NCBI RefSeq assembly: GCF_042678145.1 | Contig: NZ_JBHUDG010000019.1 | Location: forward strand, 76,705 to 140,704 | Direction: 5' to 3' | Origin: Pseudopedobacter beijingensis | GTDB lineage: Bacteria > Bacteroidota > Bacteroidia > Sphingobacteriales > Sphingobacteriaceae | DNA: 64,000 nt | In this document: piece by piece, positions 26,189-35,594 of the stretch | Position numbering within the stretch: position 1 is the first letter of the stretch | How the letters are laid out: the number at the start of each line of letters is the position of its first letter | Position numbers and translations under genes: made by a program | Notes under the pieces: generated by a model | What the model saw: the letters and a program-made list of their open reading frames with translations, nothing else | What the model was told of the DNA's origin: nothing | Database searches by the model: none

Positions 26189-28093
26189 TTATTTAAGAAT
26201 ATCTATAATAACAAATTCAGTTCTGCGGTTATTGGCTTTCCCTTCAGGGGTAGAATTGTTGTCAATAGGAGATGATTCTCCAAAACCCTTATATTGTAAT
26301 CTTTTTTGCAAAACTCCCTTTTCAATCAGATAATCGTAAACAGTTTTAGCTCTGTTTTCGGATAATACTTGATTGGTTTTTTCGTGACCATCATTATCTG
26401 TATGACCCCGTAGTTCAATTTTAATGTTTTTGTTTTCGTTTAAAAAATCTATTAAAATACCCAGTTCAGTTTTAGAATCGTCTTTCAGGTCATATTTGTT
26501 GGTGTCAAAAAAAATATTCTTTAAAACAACCTTTTCTCCTATAGCAATTTTATTCATGGGTACGTCTAAATAAATAGGTTTATCTTTAGGATATTTTTCT
26601 GTAGAAAAGTTTTCGGTAAAAAATAGATAGCCATCATCGAATACATTCAGGCTATAGGTCTTTTTATTTGGTAAAATGGTCATAAACGTACCATTAATTT
26701 TATCTGCATAACCGGCATATAAACTTTCTCCGGTTTTTAAATCTAATATTTCAACCAGGGCATTTAAAGGTTTTTTGTTTTTGGCATCATAAACCTTTCC
26801 TTTTATGTAATTTACGCTTTGAGGTCTTATTTCTGAAGGAAGATCAAAAGAATAGATGTCAAAACCACCTTTTCCGTTAAAATTATTAGATGAAAAAAAA
26901 GCGGTGGTTCCATTGGCATTTACAGTTAAACCACTTTCCTCGCCATAAGTATTTATCGGGTAACCAAAGTTTTTAGCTTTTCCCCAATTTCCTGTACTGT
27001 CCAATCGGGAAACAAAGAGGTCTTTATTGCCCATTCCGGGCCATCCGTTTGACGAAAAATAAAGTGTTTCATTATCAGGATGAATGAATGGTGATTGTTC
27101 ATCGTACGGAGTGTTTACATTAGATCCTAAATTGATAGGAACTTGCCATTTGCCGTTTTCATCTAAAGTGCTTTTCCAGATGTCGTAACTCCCATATCCA
27201 CCTTTTCTGTCACTTACAAAATATAATGTACGGCCGTCTGCGGATAAGGAAGGCTGAGATTCCCATCCGGAAGTATTGATGGGAGAACCTAAATTAACAG
27301 GCTTACTCCAGTTATCACCTTCTTTCTGAGAAACGTAAATATCGCATCTGCCCAATCCATCAGGTCTGTTGCAACCCGTGAAAAATAAAAATTGTCCATC
27401 AGAAGAAATACACTGTGCACCTTCATTATATTCAGGAGTATTTATATTATTACTAAGATATTGGGCAGTTTGCCATTTTCCATCCTTTTTTACAGAACTA
27501 TAAAAATCTTCATTATTATTTATCTGTCTGGTGAAAATTAAGATTTGTTCATCCGGAGTTACTGCAGGCATATATTCATGTTGTACAGTATTGATGGCAT
27601 CTCCTAAGTTTATTGGAGTGAAAGAAACCGGTTTTTTGATAGCATTTAGGGCAAAATCACAATCTTTTAAGTACTTTTCAACTAAAATAACTTTTTCAGG
27701 TTTGAGGTTGCTTTTAGTCGAGAAAATATTAAAATGTTTAATTGCTTCATTATAATCACCAGTTTTTAATTCTACCTCTGCTAAATAAAAATATCTGTCT
27801 ATACCCAATTCAGGTGCGATATCAAAAGCTTTTTTGTATAATGATTTTGCATTTAAGAAATCACCCTGAAACCGATAAATATCAGCTTTTAAATGATATG
27901 CTTCTGAAAATTTAACATCTTGTTTTATAGCTAAATCTAGCTCTTTTTGGGCATTTAAAAAATCATTTAAATCCAATAAAGATTGTGCCTTTTCAAAAGA
28001 TTTTATAGCCGATCTGTTTTTTGTAGAGTAATTAACCTGTGCAAATAGAACCAGATTTATACTAATTAAAGCAAAAGTCAGTAAGGCCTTCAT
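26189..28093 (-). CDS. OmpA-family protein with TPR, beta-propeller and carboxypeptidase-regulatory-like domains (PorE-like)
   Basis: A 634-aa exported protein with a signal peptide (MKALLTFALISINLVLFAQ). TPR repeats (about 25-135) are followed by PD40/WD40-like propeller blades with repeated DG-x-x-LYFVS or LYFSS motifs (about 165-405), a carboxypeptidase-regulatory-like domain (about 420-495) and an OmpA C-terminal domain. The latter holds IELRGHTDNDGHEKTNQVLS and NRAKTVYDYL, which bind peptidoglycan. This domain order is that of PorE, a peptidoglycan-linked part of the type IX secretion system, but many Bacteroidota have several paralogues. The signal lacks a lipobox cysteine, unlike PorE, so T9SS membership is uncertain. 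Confidence 0.85.
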   Translation of the reverse strand: MKALLTFALISINLVLFAQVNYSTKNRSAIKSFEKAQSLLDLNDFLNAQKELDLAIKQDVKFSEAYHLKADIYRFQGDFLNAKSLYKKAFDIAPELGIDRYFYLAEVELKTGDYNEAIKHFNIFSTKSNLKPEKVILVEKYLKDCDFALNAIKKPVSFTPINLGDAINTVQHEYMPAVTPDEQILIFTRQINNNEDFYSSVKKDGKWQTAQYLSNNINTPEYNEGAQCISSDGQFLFFTGCNRPDGLGRCDIYVSQKEGDNWSKPVNLGSPINTSGWESQPSLSADGRTLYFVSDRKGGYGSYDIWKSTLDENGKWQVPINLGSNVNTPYDEQSPFIHPDNETLYFSSNGWPGMGNKDLFVSRLDSTGNWGKAKNFGYPINTYGEESGLTVNANGTTAFFSSNNFNGKGGFDIYSFDLPSEIRPQSVNYIKGKVYDAKNKKPLNALVEILDLKTGESLYAGYADKINGTFMTILPNKKTYSLNVFDDGYLFFTENFSTEKYPKDKPIYLDVPMNKIAIGEKVVLKNIFFDTNKYDLKDDSKTELGILIDFLNENKNIKIELRGHTDNDGHEKTNQVLSENRAKTVYDYLIEKGVLQKRLQYKGFGESSPIDNNSTPEGKANNRRTEFVIIDILK

Positions 28094-28127
28094 TCATTTA
28101 GTTTTTGAAAACTAAATTTATCAATTA

Positions 28128-28751
28128 TTAAGGTATATTCAAGAATTTATGTGTTTGTAAAGAAATTTCCCATTTAGGGTTGTTTTTTACATAATCTATA
28201 ATCAAAGGAAGCATTTGTTGAGACTTAGACCATTCTGGTTGAAGGTATAATTTACATCCTTCGCCCACATTTTTAGCGTGTTCTTCTGCCCAGGCAAAAT
28301 CACTTTTATTAAACACAATGATTTTAAGTTCGTGGGCATGTTTAGCAATATTAGGATCAGGAGCCTTGAATTTTTTTGGAGAAAGACATACCCAATCCCA
28401 ATGGCCAGAAATAGGGTAGGCACCAGAAGTTTCAATAAATGTTAAGATGCCTTTTTTCTTTAATTCAGAAGTTAAATAATCCAGGTTATACAGTAGAGGT
28501 TCTCCTCCCGTAATAACTACGGCTTTTCCTGGGTATTTACTTGCATTCACTACAATTTCATCAGCCGGGGTTAAAGGGTGTATATCCGCATCCCAGGACT
28601 CTTTAACATCGCACCAATGACAGCCAACATCACAACCACCTAGTCTAATGAAATAAGCAGCTTTTCCAGTGTTAAATCCTTCTCCTTGAATTGTATAGAA
28701 CTCTTCCATTAAAGGAAGCATAGAACCATCTTCTGGTACGTAATTTTTCAA
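28128..28751 (-). CDS. queE: 7-carboxy-7-deazaguanine synthase
   Basis: Radical SAM enzyme that converts 6-carboxy-tetrahydropterin to 7-carboxy-7-deazaguanine, the precursor of queuosine in tRNA. The [4Fe-4S] cysteines are C40, C44 and C47 in GGCDVGCHWCDVKESW, and the substrate/SAM region EEFYTIQGEGFNTGKAAYFI is typical of the QueE family. The 207-aa length fits the short QueE forms. The start is TTG; the ATG 30 nt downstream would remove a PEDG segment that I recall as conserved in Bacteroidota homologues. queA of the same pathway is at 38559 in this window. Confidence 0.94.
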   Translation of the reverse strand: MKNYVPEDGSMLPLMEEFYTIQGEGFNTGKAAYFIRLGGCDVGCHWCDVKESWDADIHPLTPADEIVVNASKYPGKAVVITGGEPLLYNLDYLTSELKKKGILTFIETSGAYPISGHWDWVCLSPKKFKAPDPNIAKHAHELKIIVFNKSDFAWAEEHAKNVGEGCKLYLQPEWSKSQQMLPLIIDYVKNNPKWEISLQTHKFLNIP

Positions 28752-28953
28752 AATAACTCTTTTAACCTCTTAAATACACGATACAGGAAAAAGAAAATCC
28801 CCGATCTTTCTGCAAAGATAAACCATTTCGTTGTGGTTTTGAAGAATCATTTAATTACATTGAAATTTTTACTGTAGATTTTAGAAGTTGTATTCAATAG
28901 AAAACATAATAAGATGAGGGATTTTAAAGGTGGGGAATAAGTTTTTTGATAAC

Positions 28954-29427
28954 TTAGATTTTAGAATTTATTAGTTTTCCTAGCAATCTATAATCTGTGG
29001 TGAAATCACATATTTCCTTGAATTTACTTTCCTTAAATCGTTTAGATAAGGGGTTTATAATAATATTTCTTTCTTCCGGTATAATAGCTGATGGAACAGA
29101 AAATGCAAGAATAGATTGGTCTTCCAGAAGCTGCTCTCCTAACCATTGTGTATAATCAAAATCATAAGCCCAGGATTGCTTTAGTTTTTTTGAATCTACA
29201 TGAAATAAGCTTTCATCATCAGGAAGTTCTATTTTTAATAAAGCTATGTTTTGCATGTTTTCGGCAACCTTGGCATGAATGAATTTTTCGAGCAATGCCA
29301 GTGATATGTGTTCGCTGGTGTAAATGCAAGGAGTGTTAATGGCATTCCAACGGCCTCCAAATAGCTTTGCACCAACGCCATCTTTGTCGTTGATATAGTC
29401 TTTGTTAGCTAGTCGATAAACAATCAT
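28954..29427 (-). CDS. RES-domain NAD+-depleting toxin
   Basis: A 157-aa toxin of the RES family, which cleaves NAD+ phosphorolytically and halts growth. The name-giving residues are visible: R26 in FGGRWN, E47 in LALLEKF and S113 in VPSAIIPEERN, followed by the conserved IIINP. The length is normal and the active site looks intact. Its ATG overlaps the stop of the upstream antitoxin gene by 4 nt (ATGA), giving the standard antitoxin-toxin order and translational coupling. Confidence 0.93.
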   Translation of the reverse strand: MIVYRLANKDYINDKDGVGAKLFGGRWNAINTPCIYTSEHISLALLEKFIHAKVAENMQNIALLKIELPDDESLFHVDSKKLKQSWAYDFDYTQWLGEQLLEDQSILAFSVPSAIIPEERNIIINPLSKRFKESKFKEICDFTTDYRLLGKLINSKI

Positions 29428-29858
29428 ATATACACGCCGTATGTAATTCTGCCTAATTCATTGCTGATTAATTTAACACCCCAAAAAGATTTTAATGAAT
29501 TAAAATCCAATGTATTGCCCAATATATGTTTTGGTGTTATTAACCATTCTTTTAGGTTGTCAGGAGTTTTAAAAATAGACAAACCTAATTTACTCATATT
29601 CAGTATTTGATGAAGATGCTCGGCATATAAGCCTTCAAATGCTTTATTGTCTTTAATATAGCGTTGTAAAGTACGTGTATTAATATGTAGTATATCTGCC
29701 CATTCTATTTGACTAAAAGGTATATTTTGTTGGAGATTTTCAAAAGCATCTATTGAGAAATTAATGTCTTTAGTAGCTCTGGCATAAAGAACTTCAGGTT
29801 CTGAAGCTATAAGTATTTGTTTGTTAGATTCTGGTTGTTTATACTTCAAAGATTTCAT
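29424..29858 (-). CDS. Xre/DUF2384 (MbcA/ParS-type) antitoxin
   Basis: The 144-aa antitoxin partner of the RES toxin. An Xre-like helix-turn-helix (about residues 40-85, IEWADILHINTRTLQRYIK) precedes the DUF2384 toxin-binding domain. That domain holds FKTPDNLKEWLITPKHILG and ends LGRITYGVYI, the C-terminal tail that plugs the toxin active site in this family. An upstream TTG at 29888 is in frame, but the ATG at 29858 is chosen because the ten added residues have no family resemblance. It probably autorepresses the operon. Confidence 0.91.
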   Translation of the reverse strand: MKSLKYKQPESNKQILIASEPEVLYARATKDINFSIDAFENLQQNIPFSQIEWADILHINTRTLQRYIKDNKAFEGLYAEHLHQILNMSKLGLSIFKTPDNLKEWLITPKHILGNTLDFNSLKSFWGVKLISNELGRITYGVYI

Positions 29859-30028
29859 AGTATTTGTGTTTTTTACTTTAAAATACAAATTGTCACACCA
29901 ATGTACGACTTTTTATTTGTTTTTCAAATTAAAACTATTTTTCAACAACCGTGGGGTATTTGCACTAATTTGTTAACTTCGCTTTTTGCATAAAAAGAAG
30001 CAAGATAGTTTACACGTTAAATTAAGAT

Positions 30029-32587
30029 ATGGCTGAAGAAACAGGTAATCAGAGCGAGTACGCAGAGGATAGAATTATCCCGATTAATATCGAGGAGGAA
30101 ATGAAATCGGCGTACATCGATTATTCTATGTCGGTAATTGTTTCCAGGGCATTGCCTGATGTTAGAGACGGTTTAAAGCCGGTACATAGAAGGGTGCTGT
30201 ACGGAATGCAGGATTTGGGACTTCAAAGTAACAAACCTTATAAAAAATCTGCCCGTGTTGTGGGAGAAGTTTTGGGTAAGTATCACCCACACGGAGATTC
30301 ATCAGTTTACGATACTATGGTACGTATGGCTCAGCCCTGGTCTTTAAGATACCTGATGGTTGATGGACAAGGTAACTTTGGATCTGTAGATGGAGATATG
30401 CCTGCGGCGATGCGTTATACCGAGGTGCGTTTTAAAAAGATGGCCGAGGAGATGCTTATCGATATCAATAAAGATACGGTAGATTTTCGTAATAACTTTG
30501 ACGACTCTTTACAAGAACCTACCGTTTTGCCAACAAGAATACCTAATCTTTTGGTAAATGGAGCTTCAGGTATTGCGGTGGGGATGGCAACTAATATGGC
30601 CCCTCACAACCTTTCAGAATCAATAGATGCTACTATTGCTTATATTGATAATAAGGAAATAGAGATACAGGAACTGGTACAGCATATTAAAGGTCCGGAT
30701 TTTCCAACTGGTGGAATTATATACGGTTATGAAGGTGTAAAAGAAGCTTTCGAAACGGGAAGAGGTCGTATTGTGATGCGGGCAAAAGCAGATATCGAAA
30801 CAACTTCATCTGATAGAGAACGTATTGTAGTTTCTGAAATTCCATATCAGGTTAATAAAGCTCAGATGATCGAAAGAACAGCAGAGCTGGTTAACGAAAA
30901 GAAAATTGAGGGGATTTCTGAAATTAGAGATGAGTCTGACAGAGATGGTATGCGTATCGTTTATGAAATAAAAAGAGATGCAAATGCCGGGGTTGTATTA
31001 AATAACTTATATAAGTATACAGCTTTACAGACTTCATTTAGTGTAAATAACATTGCTTTGGTAAATGGAAGGCCAATGTTATTGAACTTGAAAGACCTTA
31101 TTGTACACTTTGTTGATCATAGACATGATGTAGTCGTAAGAAGAACCAAGTTTGAATTAAATGAGGCAGAAAAAAGAGCACATATTCTGGAAGGTTTATT
31201 AATAGCTCTTGATCATTTAGACGAGGTAATTAACCTAATCAGAAATTCAGCAACACCAGAAGAGGCAAGAGAAGGATTGATGGAGAAATTTGGTCTGTCA
31301 GACATTCAGGCTCGGGCTATTCTGGATATGACTCTTCGTCGTTTAACAGGTCTGGAAAGAGATAAGATTAAAGAAGAGTATGCTGAATTAATGAAACAGA
31401 TAGAATATTTGAAATCTGTTTTAGAAAATGAGTCTTTGAGGATGAGTATTATCAAAGATGAATTACTGGAGATTAAAGATAAATATGGCGACGAGAGAAG
31501 AACAGAAATAGTTCACTCAGCTGCTGAATTAATGACCGAAGACTTCATTGAAGATGAAGATGTGGTAATTACAATTTCTCACGAAGGATACATTAAACGT
31601 ACCCCTTTAACAGAATACCGTACTCAAGGAAGGGGAGGGAAAGGTTCAATAGGTTCAAATTCTAGAGATGAAGACTTTATTGAACATATATTTGTAGCTT
31701 CTAACCATAACTATTTATTATTTTTTACAGACAAAGGAAAATGTTATTGGTTAAGAGTATTTGAAATTCCGGAAGGAAGTAGAACCAGCAAGGGTAGAGC
31801 TATCCAGAATATAATCAATATCGAGAAAGAAGAGAAGATTAAAGCGTACATTAAGGTGGTGAATTTGAAAGATCAGGAATATCTTGAAAGCAACTTCATT
31901 ATTATGTGTACCAAAAAAGGAACTATCAAGAAAACTACGCTAGAGGCTTATAGTCGCCCTCGTTCAAATGGTATTAATGCAATCAATATTAATGAAGGCG
32001 ACGAATTGTTAGAAGCTAGTTTAACATCTGGAAGTTCAGAAATTGTTATGGCTTTACGTTCTGGAAGAGCAATCCGTTTCAATGAGTCTACCGTAAGACC
32101 AATGGGACGTACAGCAACCGGGGTAAGAGGTATTTCTCTTGCGCATGACAAAGATGAAGTGGTGGGAATGATTAGCATTGATTCTCCGGAAAGTACTGTA
32201 TTGGTAGTTTCTGAAAAAGGATACGGAAAGCGTACCGATATTGAAGACTACCGTGTGACAAATAGAGGTGGTAAAGGTGTTAAAACCATCAATGTAACAG
32301 ATAAAACCGGAAATCTGGTCGCTATTAAAAGTGTCACTGATAATGATGATTTAATGATTATCAACAGATCGGGAATCGTAATCAGGATTGCAATGGATAC
32401 TTTAAGAGTTATGGGACGTGCTACACAAGGTGTAAGATTGATTACGTTGAAAGAGAATGATGAAATAGCATCTGTAACTAAGGTAGAAAGGGATGAGGAA
32501 GAAGAGAATGCAGAAGAAAATAACGAACTAAACAATCAAAACAATACAGAAGAAGCTGAGAATTCAACAGATACAACTGAAGAATAA
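30029..32587 (+). CDS. gyrA: DNA gyrase subunit A
   Basis: Type II topoisomerase subunit that breaks and rejoins DNA for negative supercoiling. The catalytic tyrosine is Y130 in AAMRYTEVRF. The quinolone-resistance-determining region reads HPHGDSSVYD with Ser91 and Asp95, equivalent to E. coli S83 and D87, both wild type. The GyrA box QGRGGKG in the C-terminal domain identifies gyrase rather than Topo IV. The C-terminal 40 residues are Glu/Asn-rich. It is divergent from the RES/Xre module and followed 24 nt later by a TPR protein gene. Length 852 aa is normal for Bacteroidota. Confidence 0.98.
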   Translation: MAEETGNQSEYAEDRIIPINIEEEMKSAYIDYSMSVIVSRALPDVRDGLKPVHRRVLYGMQDLGLQSNKPYKKSARVVGEVLGKYHPHGDSSVYDTMVRMAQPWSLRYLMVDGQGNFGSVDGDMPAAMRYTEVRFKKMAEEMLIDINKDTVDFRNNFDDSLQEPTVLPTRIPNLLVNGASGIAVGMATNMAPHNLSESIDATIAYIDNKEIEIQELVQHIKGPDFPTGGIIYGYEGVKEAFETGRGRIVMRAKADIETTSSDRERIVVSEIPYQVNKAQMIERTAELVNEKKIEGISEIRDESDRDGMRIVYEIKRDANAGVVLNNLYKYTALQTSFSVNNIALVNGRPMLLNLKDLIVHFVDHRHDVVVRRTKFELNEAEKRAHILEGLLIALDHLDEVINLIRNSATPEEAREGLMEKFGLSDIQARAILDMTLRRLTGLERDKIKEEYAELMKQIEYLKSVLENESLRMSIIKDELLEIKDKYGDERRTEIVHSAAELMTEDFIEDEDVVITISHEGYIKRTPLTEYRTQGRGGKGSIGSNSRDEDFIEHIFVASNHNYLLFFTDKGKCYWLRVFEIPEGSRTSKGRAIQNIINIEKEEKIKAYIKVVNLKDQEYLESNFIIMCTKKGTIKKTTLEAYSRPRSNGINAININEGDELLEASLTSGSSEIVMALRSGRAIRFNESTVRPMGRTATGVRGISLAHDKDEVVGMISIDSPESTVLVVSEKGYGKRTDIEDYRVTNRGGKGVKTINVTDKTGNLVAIKSVTDNDDLMIINRSGIVIRIAMDTLRVMGRATQGVRLITLKENDEIASVTKVERDEEEENAEENNELNNQNNTEEAENSTDTTEE

Positions 32588-32610
32588 AAGCTTTGTTAAA
32601 AAACAACAAA

Positions 32611-33789
32611 ATGAAAAAAGCGATATTGAGCATTTTTATGTTTGCAGCAGTATCCTCGGCATTTGCGCAAAAGTCAGAGATAAGTGCAGCAAAAAATAGT
32701 TATGCCCTGTTTGAGGTAAACTTACAGGCAAAGGCAACAATGAAAAAGCAACTGGAAGTTTTAAATACAGCTAAGACTTCTATAGATAAAGCTGTTTTAC
32801 ATGATAAAACAAAAGGTTCTGCCGAAGCTTGGTCTAACAGAGGCTTAATTTATTCTGCAATAGCTGTTACCGATACGGTAAATAAATCAAAAGCTGAAGA
32901 AGCTATGAAAACGGCATTAGAGTCTATTGCTGAAGCTAAGAAATTAGACGCTGCTGGAAAAGAAAAAAATATATTGACCAATGCAGAGAATAATTTGTTG
33001 ATATATATGCAAAATAAAGGTGTAAAAGCATTCAATACTAAAAATTATAAAGAAGCTTTTAATGCGTTTAAATATATGTCATCAGTTCAGCCTCAGGATT
33101 CATTATTCACGATGTATGCTGCATATGCTGCAAACAATGCCCAAATGCCGGAAGAAGCAATCACTTATTATGAGAAATCACTTTCATTAAATAAGAAAAA
33201 TCCGGTAATATATCAGGAGTTAAGCAGATTGTATTTAAGTAAAGCAGATACATCTAAAGCTTTAAAAACGATAGAAGAAGGAAGGGAAGGACATCCTGAA
33301 AACTTGAGTCTTATTTTAGATGAATTGAATATTTATTTGAATAAAGGACAAGTAGCCTCTCAAATTTCAAAGATTGAAAATGCTGTAAACAGAGATCCAA
33401 AGAATAAAACCTTACACTTTGTTGCGGGGATAGCTTATAATGCCAATAAACAGCCGGAGAAAGCAGCTGAGGCATATAAAAAAGCTATAGAGTTAGATCC
33501 GAATTATACAGATGCTATCTTAAATCTTTCAATCTTATACATCGATAAGGCTAACGTGTATATTAATGAAGCAAACAAATTACCTAATAACAAAAGCACA
33601 GAGGCAAAATATAATGCGCTGAAAGGACAGTTTGAAGGTGAATTGAAAAAAGCTTTACCTCTATTAGAAAGAGCAAGAGAGCTTAATCCTAAAGATGTAA
33701 ACGTATTAAATACCTTACGTGAAGTTTATGTGAAATTGAATAGAATGGATAAAGCAACCCAAATTAAGAAAGAATTGGGAGACTTATAG
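32611..33789 (+). CDS. Secreted TPR-repeat protein
   Basis: A 392-aa exported protein with a signal peptide (KKAILSIFMFAAVSSAFAQ, cleavage near residue 20) and multiple tetratricopeptide repeats. The repeats at about residues 165-265 (EEAITYYEKSLSLNKKNPVI) and 275-320 (PEKAAEAYKKAIELDPNYTD) are clearest; the first 150 residues are a helical region that also looks TPR-like. It is probably periplasmic and binds an unknown partner. The ATG at 32611 is chosen over an in-frame TTG at 32593. It follows gyrA closely and is then terminated, so it may be co-transcribed with gyrA. Confidence 0.9.
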   Translation: MKKAILSIFMFAAVSSAFAQKSEISAAKNSYALFEVNLQAKATMKKQLEVLNTAKTSIDKAVLHDKTKGSAEAWSNRGLIYSAIAVTDTVNKSKAEEAMKTALESIAEAKKLDAAGKEKNILTNAENNLLIYMQNKGVKAFNTKNYKEAFNAFKYMSSVQPQDSLFTMYAAYAANNAQMPEEAITYYEKSLSLNKKNPVIYQELSRLYLSKADTSKALKTIEEGREGHPENLSLILDELNIYLNKGQVASQISKIENAVNRDPKNKTLHFVAGIAYNANKQPEKAAEAYKKAIELDPNYTDAILNLSILYIDKANVYINEANKLPNNKSTEAKYNALKGQFEGELKKALPLLERARELNPKDVNVLNTLREVYVKLNRMDKATQIKKELGDL

Positions 33790-33814
33790 TGATAGAATTT
33801 CATTAAAAAAACAG

Positions 33815-33848
33815 AAAAGGATCGGACAGAAAAGTTCGATCCTTTTTT
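33815..33848 (+). terminator. Intrinsic terminator of gyrA-TPR
   Basis: AAAAGGATCGGAC and GTTCGATCCTTTT form a 10-bp perfect stem plus inner wobble pairs, followed by T6. Confidence 0.9.
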
Positions 33849-33938
33849 GTTTAATAAGTTTCTGGAGTTCTGATTTAAACAAAAAGCATAAAAAATACGT
33901 TTAGTAAAATAATGCATTATAGTTACTGTTAGATATTT

Positions 33939-35591
33939 ATGTTAAATCCAGCAAAAAAAATACAAAGAACCTCTCAGATTATATCGGTTTTAGCTAAATA
34001 TGGGTTTAGAGACTTTCTCTCTAGGTTGCCGTGGAATGGTAGCAATAAAACAGATGTCAAAAATTCAGTGGACACTAACAGTGTTTCTGTATATACTCGT
34101 GTGAGAATGGTTTTAGAAGAGTTAGGGCCAGCTTTTGTTAAACTAGGTCAAGCTGCAACAACCAGAGAAGGGTTACTTCCCGAAGAATTGGTTGTAGAGT
34201 TTCAAAAATTAGAAGATAAAGTAAAGCCAGTGACTTTAGATGTTAATAGATTTTTGAATAAAGAGCTGGGCATTTCCTTATCAGATTATTTTAAAAGTAT
34301 AGAAGAAGAACCTTTTGCATCTGCATCTATTTCGCAGGTGTATAAAGCTCAGTTAGTTTCAGGAGAGAACGTAGTGCTGAAAGTCAGGAGACCAGGTGTA
34401 GATGAGTTGTTAAAGATAGATATGGCTTTAATGAAGGACTTGGCAAAAATATTATCAACCTATAGTGTTGCTTTAGAGAAATTAAATCTTCCATTAATTG
34501 TAGAATCTTTTTCAAATAGCCTAACAGCAGAACTTTCTTTAGATAAAGAGAGACTTAATATGGAAAAGTTTGCAGAAAACTTTGAGGGAAATGAGAATAT
34601 AAAAATTGCAAAGGTATTTCCTGAGTTATGTAATGATTTTGTACTATGTATGGAGTTTTTAAAAGGCACTAAAATTACAGATGTAAAAAAACTACAAAAA
34701 CAGAATATAGATTTACAGAAACTAGCGGAAAATGGACTTAATCTTTATCTTGAACAGGTTTTGGTACACGGTTTTTTCCATGGAGACCCACATCCTGGAA
34801 ATTTAATGGTGATGCCTGACGGCAAGATTGCCTTTCTGGATTTCGGGAATATGGGGACTTTATTAAAAAGTGATAGAAAGCAGCTGGAAGACTTTGTAAC
34901 GGCCTCTGTAGAGGAAGATGCTGTATGGCTAGGGAATGTTATTGAGGATATCGCTATTTATAGCAAGATAAATGATAGAAAACGTTATGAAAGAGCATTA
35001 AACGAGCTGTTTGAAATTATGGGGAATGTTTCTTTAGGCTCAATGAATCTTCAGGAAATATTGAGTAAGGTCTGGGGTATTGTTGGGGACAACCAAATCC
35101 ATTTTCCAGAATATATTTATCAATTAATAAGAGGGATTTCTTTAATGGAAGGTATTGGGCGTAAGTTAGATCCTAATTTAAATATTCTGGACAAAATAAG
35201 GCCATTTACTAATAAGATTATATTAGAACACTTAAATCCTAAAAATATTTTAGAAAAAAGCTTTAGAAAGTTAAGAGCTACGGGGCGTGATATTGAACGT
35301 TTACCTGAAGATTTGAGAGAAATATTCAGGCAGGTAAAAAAAGGTGATTTGTCTTTGAATTTATCCGTAGAAAAAATAGAAAAACTCAATTCTAATTTAA
35401 GAAGAACAGGAGATAAATTAACTTTAGCCATCGTATTTCTGGGGCTTTGTATATTATCTGCTCTCACAATGTCTGTAAATCTAAAACCTGTTGTTTTGGG
35501 AATACCTTTAATAGCATTTATCTTTTTACTGATAACCTTATTTACTGGTTTCGTTTTAATCCTGTTAGTGCTAAGACCCAAAGAAAAATAA
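33939..35591 (+). CDS. ABC1/UbiB-family atypical kinase (AarF)
   Basis: A 550-aa protein-kinase-like protein of the UbiB/ABC1 family. The KxGQ motif (KLGQ, residues 68-71) and following REGLLPEELVVEFQKLED occur as in UbiB. The catalytic loop HGFFHGDPHPGNLMV (near residue 281) and metal-binding DFGNMG (near 301) are present. Two C-terminal TM helices (about 495-515 and 522-545) anchor it to the inner membrane. UbiB homologues support quinone biosynthesis or transport. As Bacteroidota use menaquinone, a direct ubiquinone role is unlikely. It stands alone, convergent with the alanine symporter gene, 3 nt apart. Confidence 0.93.
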   Translation: MLNPAKKIQRTSQIISVLAKYGFRDFLSRLPWNGSNKTDVKNSVDTNSVSVYTRVRMVLEELGPAFVKLGQAATTREGLLPEELVVEFQKLEDKVKPVTLDVNRFLNKELGISLSDYFKSIEEEPFASASISQVYKAQLVSGENVVLKVRRPGVDELLKIDMALMKDLAKILSTYSVALEKLNLPLIVESFSNSLTAELSLDKERLNMEKFAENFEGNENIKIAKVFPELCNDFVLCMEFLKGTKITDVKKLQKQNIDLQKLAENGLNLYLEQVLVHGFFHGDPHPGNLMVMPDGKIAFLDFGNMGTLLKSDRKQLEDFVTASVEEDAVWLGNVIEDIAIYSKINDRKRYERALNELFEIMGNVSLGSMNLQEILSKVWGIVGDNQIHFPEYIYQLIRGISLMEGIGRKLDPNLNILDKIRPFTNKIILEHLNPKNILEKSFRKLRATGRDIERLPEDLREIFRQVKKGDLSLNLSVEKIEKLNSNLRRTGDKLTLAIVFLGLCILSALTMSVNLKPVVLGIPLIAFIFLLITLFTGFVLILLVLRPKEK

Positions 35592-35594
35592 AGG

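Noticed and set aside
32593..32610. TTG-start extension of the TPR gene
   Set aside because: The ATG at 32611 gives a standard signal peptide directly.
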